From: Gemmatimonadota bacterium
GTDB lineage: Bacteria > Latescibacterota > UBA2968 > GCA-2709665
Length of the DNA stretch: 64,000 nucleotides
NCBI GenBank assembly: GCA_028874335.1
Contig: JAPPJY010000096.1
Location: 80,478 to 144,477, forward strand
Direction of reading: 5' to 3'
This document shows, in pieces, positions 59,529 to 64,000 of this stretch. A program made the translations under genes and the position numbers. A model generated the notes under the pieces. It made no database searches. It was not told the DNA's origin and saw only the letters and a list, made by a program, of their open reading frames with translations. Position 1 is the stretch's first letter, and each line of letters opens with the position of its first letter.

Positions 59529-61208
59529 ATGCTGCCCAACTACGACGTAGACATGCAACTGGACGTGAAGGTCCCCATGCGCGACGGGATCAACCTCTCG
59601 GCGGACATCTATCTGCCGCGCGCACGCGGGAGATTCCCCACGGTCCTGATGCGCACGCCATACAGCAATAACGACGATGGAATGGTCGGAAAAGCCAGGC
59701 GCCTGGCCAATAACGGATACGCCTGCGTTCTCCAGGACTGCCGGGGGCGCTGGGACTCCGAAGGCACGTATTACGCGTTTCGGGAAGGCGAAGACGGGTA
59801 CGATACTCATGAGTGGATCGGAAGCCGGGAATGGTGCAGCGGCAGGATAGGAATGGCCGGCAGCTCCTACGGCGGCGCAGTACAGTGGCGCAGCGCGCCT
59901 TATGCCAGCGGTTATCTCAAGTGTATGACGCCGCGGGTCATCTGCGCCGATTACTACACCGGGCTCGTCCACCCCGGCGGCGCATTCCAGCTCAACGTCA
60001 TGCTCACCTGGGGCATGCGCACCAACGCCCGTACCGGCCAGACCATCGAGTTTCACAACTGGACCGAAGCCTTCCGGGCGCTGCCCCTCAACAGAATGGA
60101 CGAAGCCTCGGGCCGCGACGTCGCCTTCTGGAAGGACTGGGTGGAACACGACGCTTACGACGAATACTGGGAGGAATTCAACGACGAAATCCGCTGGGGG
60201 GATATTATCGCGCCCGCGTTCAATATGGGGGGCTGGTACGATCTCTACGCCGCCCAGACCTTCAGCAACTACAACGGCCTTCGTCTGAACGGCGGCTCCG
60301 AAGACGCAAAGAAGAGCAAACTCATCGTGGGTCCGTGGCCGCACGCCCTCAGCGCGTCGCCAAAGACCGGGGACGTCGACTTCGGAGCGCCTTCCATGGT
60401 CGATCTCGAGAGCCTCGAAGAGCGCTGGTTCGACTACTGGCTCAAAGGGATCGACAACGGCATCGTGGACGAACCGCCGCTGAAGCTGTTCATCATGGGC
60501 GTCAACCGGTGGCGGGACGAACACGACTGGCCGCTTTCCCGGACCCGGTGGCAGAAGTGGCACCTGCATTCCGCCGGCCAGGCCAACACGCTGCTCGGCG
60601 ACGGCTGCCTTTGCACAGATCCGCCCGGCGACGAACGCCCCGATCGCTACACCTACGATCCGCGCTATCCGGCGCCGACCATGGGCGGGAACAACTGCTG
60701 CTCCCCCCATATCGTCCCCTGGGGGCCGCAGGACCAGCGCCCCGTCGAAATGCGGAGCGACGTGCTCTGTTACACCAGCGGACCCATGGAAAACGACCTG
60801 GAAGCCACCGGTCCCATCAAGGTCGTACTCTACGCCGCCACCGACTGCTCGGACACGGACTGGACCGCCAAGCTGGTGGACGTGTCGCCATCGGGGTACG
60901 CCATGAACCTCTGCGACGGCATCCAGAGAGCCCGGTTTCGGGAAAGCCTTACCAGCCCGTCTTTGCTCGATCCCGGAAACGTGTACGCCTATGAGATCGA
61001 CCTGGGTGTTACCGGAAACGTCTTCAAAAAGGGCCACCGGATCCGGCTCGAAATCTCGTCGTCGAACTTTCCCCGGTTCGACCGCAATCTCAACACGGGC
61101 GGCTCTCTGGCAGGCGGGACCGAAATGCGCCAGGCCCGTCAGACCGTCCATCACTCGAGACAATATCCGTCCCATATCGTCCTGCCCGTCATTCCGGCAA
61201 CACGATAG
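59529..61208 (+). CDS. CocE/NonD family alpha/beta hydrolase (X-Pro dipeptidyl-peptidase-like, 559 aa)
   Basis: Serine hydrolase of the CocE/Xaa-Pro peptidase/glutaryl-7-ACA acylase superfamily. VPMRDGINLSADIYLP entry strand; nucleophile elbow GMAGSSYGGAVQW; acidic residue in NMGGWYDLYAAQT; catalytic His in VGPWPHALS; C-terminal jelly-roll domain (EMRSDVLCYTSGPMENDLEATGPIKVVLYAATDCSDTDWTAKLVDV) with the terminal GHRIRLEISSSNFPRFDRNLNTG typical of the family. AAAGGAA before the ATG. No signal peptide. Substrate unknown (ester, amide or peptide). Confidence 0.92.
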   Translation: MLPNYDVDMQLDVKVPMRDGINLSADIYLPRARGRFPTVLMRTPYSNNDDGMVGKARRLANNGYACVLQDCRGRWDSEGTYYAFREGEDGYDTHEWIGSREWCSGRIGMAGSSYGGAVQWRSAPYASGYLKCMTPRVICADYYTGLVHPGGAFQLNVMLTWGMRTNARTGQTIEFHNWTEAFRALPLNRMDEASGRDVAFWKDWVEHDAYDEYWEEFNDEIRWGDIIAPAFNMGGWYDLYAAQTFSNYNGLRLNGGSEDAKKSKLIVGPWPHALSASPKTGDVDFGAPSMVDLESLEERWFDYWLKGIDNGIVDEPPLKLFIMGVNRWRDEHDWPLSRTRWQKWHLHSAGQANTLLGDGCLCTDPPGDERPDRYTYDPRYPAPTMGGNNCCSPHIVPWGPQDQRPVEMRSDVLCYTSGPMENDLEATGPIKVVLYAATDCSDTDWTAKLVDVSPSGYAMNLCDGIQRARFRESLTSPSLLDPGNVYAYEIDLGVTGNVFKKGHRIRLEISSSNFPRFDRNLNTGGSLAGGTEMRQARQTVHHSRQYPSHIVLPVIPATR

Positions 61209-61402
61209 CCATTACGGGGACACTGAGCATGCCGGCATTGAGCTCGGTCCCTGAGCTTGTCGAAGGGTGTCGAAATGTCGAAGCGCCCGCGTTTGGTTGC
61301 CGTTCCAAACCTTCGCCGACCCTTCGGCAGGCTCAGGACGACGGCTCAGGGAGCGGCTCAGGATCCCGGGTCATGGGTGTCTAAAAATAAGGACTTCGTG
61401 AT
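61209..61402. repeat. Inverted pair of the CCTGAGCTTGTCGAAGGG repeat
   Basis: TCCCTGAGCTTGTCGAAGGG at 61249-61268 and its approximate inverse CCCTTCGGCAGGCTCAGG at 61320-61337 can form a large stem. The same sequence type is at 15697. It lies between two co-directional genes and could act as a transcript boundary. Confidence 0.65.
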
Positions 61403-62791
61403 ATGCCGGATCCGCATCTCCTCATCTCCATTCCCGACAAGAGCTTCGGCTTCGTGCCCGGCCAGCGGATCTCCATCGACCTCCACGTGATCGGGCTGGC
61501 CAAACAAACGGTCCGCGCCCGGCTCGCGATCAACGATCCCCTGGGCGCAACGCGGTACGCATCCGGGGAGGTCAACCGGGACCTGGACCGAGGGCACACG
61601 GTTCTCCCGTTCGACTGCGGCCTCGAATCCGATTTTCAGCCGGGAACATATATCATCACGGCGCAGGTCTATTTTGGGGCCCGGAATTACAGAGCCATCG
61701 CTACCGAATCGTTTGAGGTAGTCGTACCCGGCCGCCGCCTGGCCGACGGCGTTCCGGTTGCGACACGTGACCGAATCGTCGATGCGAACTACGCCTTCGA
61801 AGCCACAGACGCCGATGCACTGGATGCGGCGTTCCGGACAGCCCATTCCGAATGTGAAGCGTGCCGCAACCCCGACGGCGGCTGGGGTACGGTCGCGGAT
61901 GCGGAAAAACCTGCGTATCGCTGGCCCTCGAACGTCATCCTGGGTTATCTGTACGGCTACGAAGCGCTGGGTGACGAGCAATACAGGAAGCTGGCTGTGG
62001 GCGGCCTGGACTATCTCCTTGCCGAGCAGGACGAGAACGGCGCCTTCCGCTGGTGGTACAAGGGCGTTCCCGGCGGCGTGATGAACCAGCGCGACAACTT
62101 CTACGATACGGGCTGGGCGGGCATGGCCCTTGCAGAGGGTTTTCGGGTTACGGGCGAGGAGAAGTACCTGGATGCCGTTCGACGGGCCGCGGACTGGACG
62201 ACGACCTGTCCATTTACCGGGAATAACAACTACGATGCATTCGCGCTCTGGTTTCTATCCTTGCTGTATCGTTTCACCGGAGAAGAAAAGTACCTTGAGA
62301 CAGCCATCTGGCGGACGCGCGGCGGCGTTTTCTTCGCGCAGCTTCCCCGGGGCGGCTGGCCGGGTCACAACTTCCATATCGGCTATCAGTCCATCACCGC
62401 CAACGGCCTCGCCTCGCTCTACGACGTCCTCCCCACCGATCATCCATTTTCCGATTCACTCAGGGACCGCCTCTGCGCGGCCCTCAATTTCACCACGTTC
62501 CTTCAGACGTGCACCGGAGACTATTGCATGGGCTGGGAATACGACCGGGAATTTCGTATCGACAGCGCAGGCACGCCCACGGGGACCATGATTCCCGTCC
62601 GGTCCGAACTCGTTCGCGCCTTCTACAAGACCCGCAACCGCATCGAAGTGCCCGGTAATATCTTCAATGGGCTCTGTCGTTCCACCACGGGGAGAATCGA
62701 ATCCCTCAAGGACCGCTCCGATCGCAGCAAGTCAGACTCCCCCTACCTGATGGACATCGGCACGCTCCTCAAATGGCGTCACAACAAATGA
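61403..62791 (+). CDS. Alpha/alpha-barrel (six-hairpin-glycosidase-like) protein with N-terminal beta domain (462 aa)
   Basis: Residues ~1-110 form an Ig-like beta domain (ISIDLHVIGLAKQTVRARLAINDPLG..GTYIITAQVYFG). Residues ~125-455 contain repeated helical hairpins of the type seen in (alpha/alpha)6 enzymes: NPDGGWGTV, GYLYGYEALGDEQYRKLAVGGLDYLLAEQDENGAFRWW, GMALAEGFRVTGEEKYLDAVRRAADW, FLSLLYRFTGEEKYLETAIW. Family not recognised; a glycosidase, lyase or epimerase is plausible but no catalytic residue can be named. Context with CocE and heparinase suggests polysaccharide processing. Confidence 0.75.
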   Translation: MPDPHLLISIPDKSFGFVPGQRISIDLHVIGLAKQTVRARLAINDPLGATRYASGEVNRDLDRGHTVLPFDCGLESDFQPGTYIITAQVYFGARNYRAIATESFEVVVPGRRLADGVPVATRDRIVDANYAFEATDADALDAAFRTAHSECEACRNPDGGWGTVADAEKPAYRWPSNVILGYLYGYEALGDEQYRKLAVGGLDYLLAEQDENGAFRWWYKGVPGGVMNQRDNFYDTGWAGMALAEGFRVTGEEKYLDAVRRAADWTTTCPFTGNNNYDAFALWFLSLLYRFTGEEKYLETAIWRTRGGVFFAQLPRGGWPGHNFHIGYQSITANGLASLYDVLPTDHPFSDSLRDRLCAALNFTTFLQTCTGDYCMGWEYDREFRIDSAGTPTGTMIPVRSELVRAFYKTRNRIEVPGNIFNGLCRSTTGRIESLKDRSDRSKSDSPYLMDIGTLLKWRHNK

Positions 62792-62840
62792 GGCGCGGCC
62801 TGCGCCGCGCCTCCAGGTTCCCGTGCCTTGTCCTTCCGCA

Positions 62841-63764
62841 TCACTCTTTTCCGGGCACCAATTCAATCTCGAACAGCTTCGGCCATCGTTTTCCTGTCAC
62901 GAACAGGCGCTTCCCGTCCCTATCATACGCGATTCCGTTCAACGCCGCATCCGCGCCCAGTCGTTCCCTCCCGGGCAGCAGCCCGGCCAGGTCGATCCAG
63001 CCCTCCACCCTGCCGGACTCCGGGTTGATCCTCGCGATCAGGTCCGATTCCCAGACATTGGCGTAGACTTCACCCTCGACGTATTCCAGTTCATTCAGCC
63101 GGGTCACCGGCCCCATCTCGTCCCGGACTTCCACCCGCCCCACCTCCTCGAACGTGTCGGGATCCCTGAAATACAGCGTCGGCGTTCCGTCGCTCACGAT
63201 CAACCGCCGGCCGTCGTGTGTAATCCCCCACCCCTCGGAGGAATAGGTGAACGACCGAACGCGTTCGAATGTCTCCCTGTTGTAGACGAATCCGGTCCGC
63301 GCCACCCAGGTCAACTGGATGATGCGGTTTCCGAAAATCGTAATCCCTTCCCCGAAATACCGGGACTCCAGCATCTTGATTCGCGTGACCCGGCCGGTTT
63401 CCAACACGACCTCGCGCAATGAAGACCTCCCGTAAAGCCCCGTTCCCTCGTAAAGATAGCCTCGTTCATAAACCAGCCCCTGGGTAAACGCGCCGTGATC
63501 GTGGGGATACGTGTTTATGACGCGGTACGTGTACGACCGCGGTTTCCAGGCCGCGCTTGAGTCCGCGCGCGACAACTCCCGAGGATCCTGCGATGCAGGT
63601 TGAGCGCCAACTTGAACCGTCACGAGCCCTTCCGTCAGAACCGACACGGCGCATAGGACCAGAGCGATTCCCGGCATACGGCGCGGGCTTGAGAAAATCC
63701 TCAATGGCGAATAATAGGTTCCTGTCGGTGACTTTAAGGTCATTTCTCTCTGTCGTTTTTTCAA
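62841..63764 (-). CDS. Glutaminyl-peptide cyclotransferase, bacterial/plant type (307 aa)
   Basis: Beta-propeller QC that would convert N-terminal Gln to pyroglutamate in exported proteins. Core: YRVINTYPHDHGAFTQGLVYERGYLYEGTGLYGRSSLREV, YFGEGITIFGNRIIQLTW, GWGITHDGRRLIVSDGTPTLYFRDP, LNELEYVEGEVYANVWESDLIARI, LNGIAYDRDGKRLFVTGKRWPKLFEI, all hallmarks of this family. The hydrophobic stretch IALVLCAVSVLTEGLVTV near residues 32-50 is a signal or anchor. Start uncertain: TTG 63764, ATG 63743 or Met30 (63677), none with a strong Shine-Dalgarno. Convergent with the alpha/alpha-barrel gene. Confidence 0.9.
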   Translation of the reverse strand: MKKRQREMTLKSPTGTYYSPLRIFSSPRRMPGIALVLCAVSVLTEGLVTVQVGAQPASQDPRELSRADSSAAWKPRSYTYRVINTYPHDHGAFTQGLVYERGYLYEGTGLYGRSSLREVVLETGRVTRIKMLESRYFGEGITIFGNRIIQLTWVARTGFVYNRETFERVRSFTYSSEGWGITHDGRRLIVSDGTPTLYFRDPDTFEEVGRVEVRDEMGPVTRLNELEYVEGEVYANVWESDLIARINPESGRVEGWIDLAGLLPGRERLGADAALNGIAYDRDGKRLFVTGKRWPKLFEIELVPGKE

Positions 63765-64000
63765 ATTTCATTTCACTGAAAGCTGATTGCTGCTCGTACT
63801 CAGATCGCCATGCCGATTTCCACAACAACACCCTTCGAGAGCACTCACAGAGCAGAGCGCGCGGTTCCGTTCATCACCGGATCCCGATATTCTCCAGCGT
63901 TCGCAGGCCAATGCATTCTGTGCATCTGTCAAGGCAATTCGCGCTATGCATATGGCAGGCCCCGCGCCCAGCGGCGACTTTTGGTTCCTTTTGGTCGCTT
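63765..64000. other. Window-end intergenic region, no gene supported
   Basis: A minus-strand frame is open from the window edge (reading ..TKRNQKSPLGAGPA..) but consists of a sequence type common in intergenic repeats (GCGACCAAAAGGAACCAAAAG). I see no start, partner or family that would make it a gene. Confidence 0.4.

Noticed and set aside
59505..61175. Long minus-strand frame of 556 codons opposite the CocE gene (also 57915-59213 opposite heparinase)
   Set aside because: Mirror-frame artefacts of high-GC coding DNA; the plus-strand proteins carry complete catalytic motifs.
63830..64000. Open minus-strand frame at the right window edge (..TKRNQKSPLGAGPA..)
   Set aside because: Matches a common intergenic repeat type rather than a protein family, and runs into non-coding sequence.

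Overview
This is a bacterial window with dense coding and roughly mid-to-high-50s %GC by eye. It contains no rRNA, tRNA, CRISPR array, phage or recognisable transposase gene. Gene content (many FtsX-type permeases, a sigma-54 two-component pair, BNR_4 propeller, heparinase II/III, Gfo/Idh/MocA oxidoreductases, CocE/NonD hydrolase, DUF4097 proteins) suggests a Gram-negative, polysaccharide-degrading member of the FCB-type or a related candidate phylum (for example Latescibacterota). That placement is inference from gene content, not a taxonomic result.

Layout. 0-1 kb: the 3' part of a Gfo/Idh/MocA oxidoreductase. 1-15.5 kb: two minus-strand operons. The first encodes an ECF sigma factor, an HlyD-type adaptor, an ABC ATPase and permease 1; an S23/IVP four-helix-bundle gene flanked by a ~0.4 kb direct duplication is inserted between adaptor and ATPase genes. 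The second encodes permease 3, two small membrane proteins, a DUF4097 protein, a TlpA-like thioredoxin and permease 2. 15.9-23 kb: unrelated genes (PEP-utilising enzyme, broken Phd antitoxin, a 24-residue arginine-rich micro-ORF with its own terminator, MFS transporter, BNR_4 protein). 23.5-49.2 kb: an array of nine more full-length permeases (4 to 12), all on the minus strand, plus a second DUF4097-like gene and the 3' scar of a thirteenth permease. Permeases 4-11 are separated mainly by dispersed-repeat modules. 49.5-52.3 kb: a plus-strand NtrC-type response regulator and NtrY-like histidine kinase. 52.5-64 kb: a phytoene-desaturase-like FAD oxidoreductase, SUI1 protein, a second Gfo/Idh/MocA oxidoreductase, heparinase II/III, HicBA, CocE/NonD hydrolase, an alpha/alpha-barrel protein and a glutaminyl-peptide cyclotransferase.

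How it works together. The central observation is a regulatory circuit readable from DNA. Three copies of a 38-bp operator, each with two TGTYCG-type inverted repeats 21 bp apart, lie 62-63 bp upstream of near-consensus sigma-54 promoters (TGGCACG-N4-TYGCW). These head the ECF-sigma/adaptor/ATPase/permease operon, the permease-3 operon and permease 12. The third operator also faces a divergent sigma-54 promoter reading into the response regulator/kinase genes. The encoded NtrC-type protein is therefore very probably the activator of this multi-permease system and of itself. Twelve complete permeases share one visible ATPase and one visible adaptor, so either many permeases use a common ATPase or partners lie elsewhere. 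Paralogue pairs (2/5, 7/9, 10/11), near-identical 5' and 3' gene ends and the permease scar show that the array grew and was reshaped by duplication and recombination.
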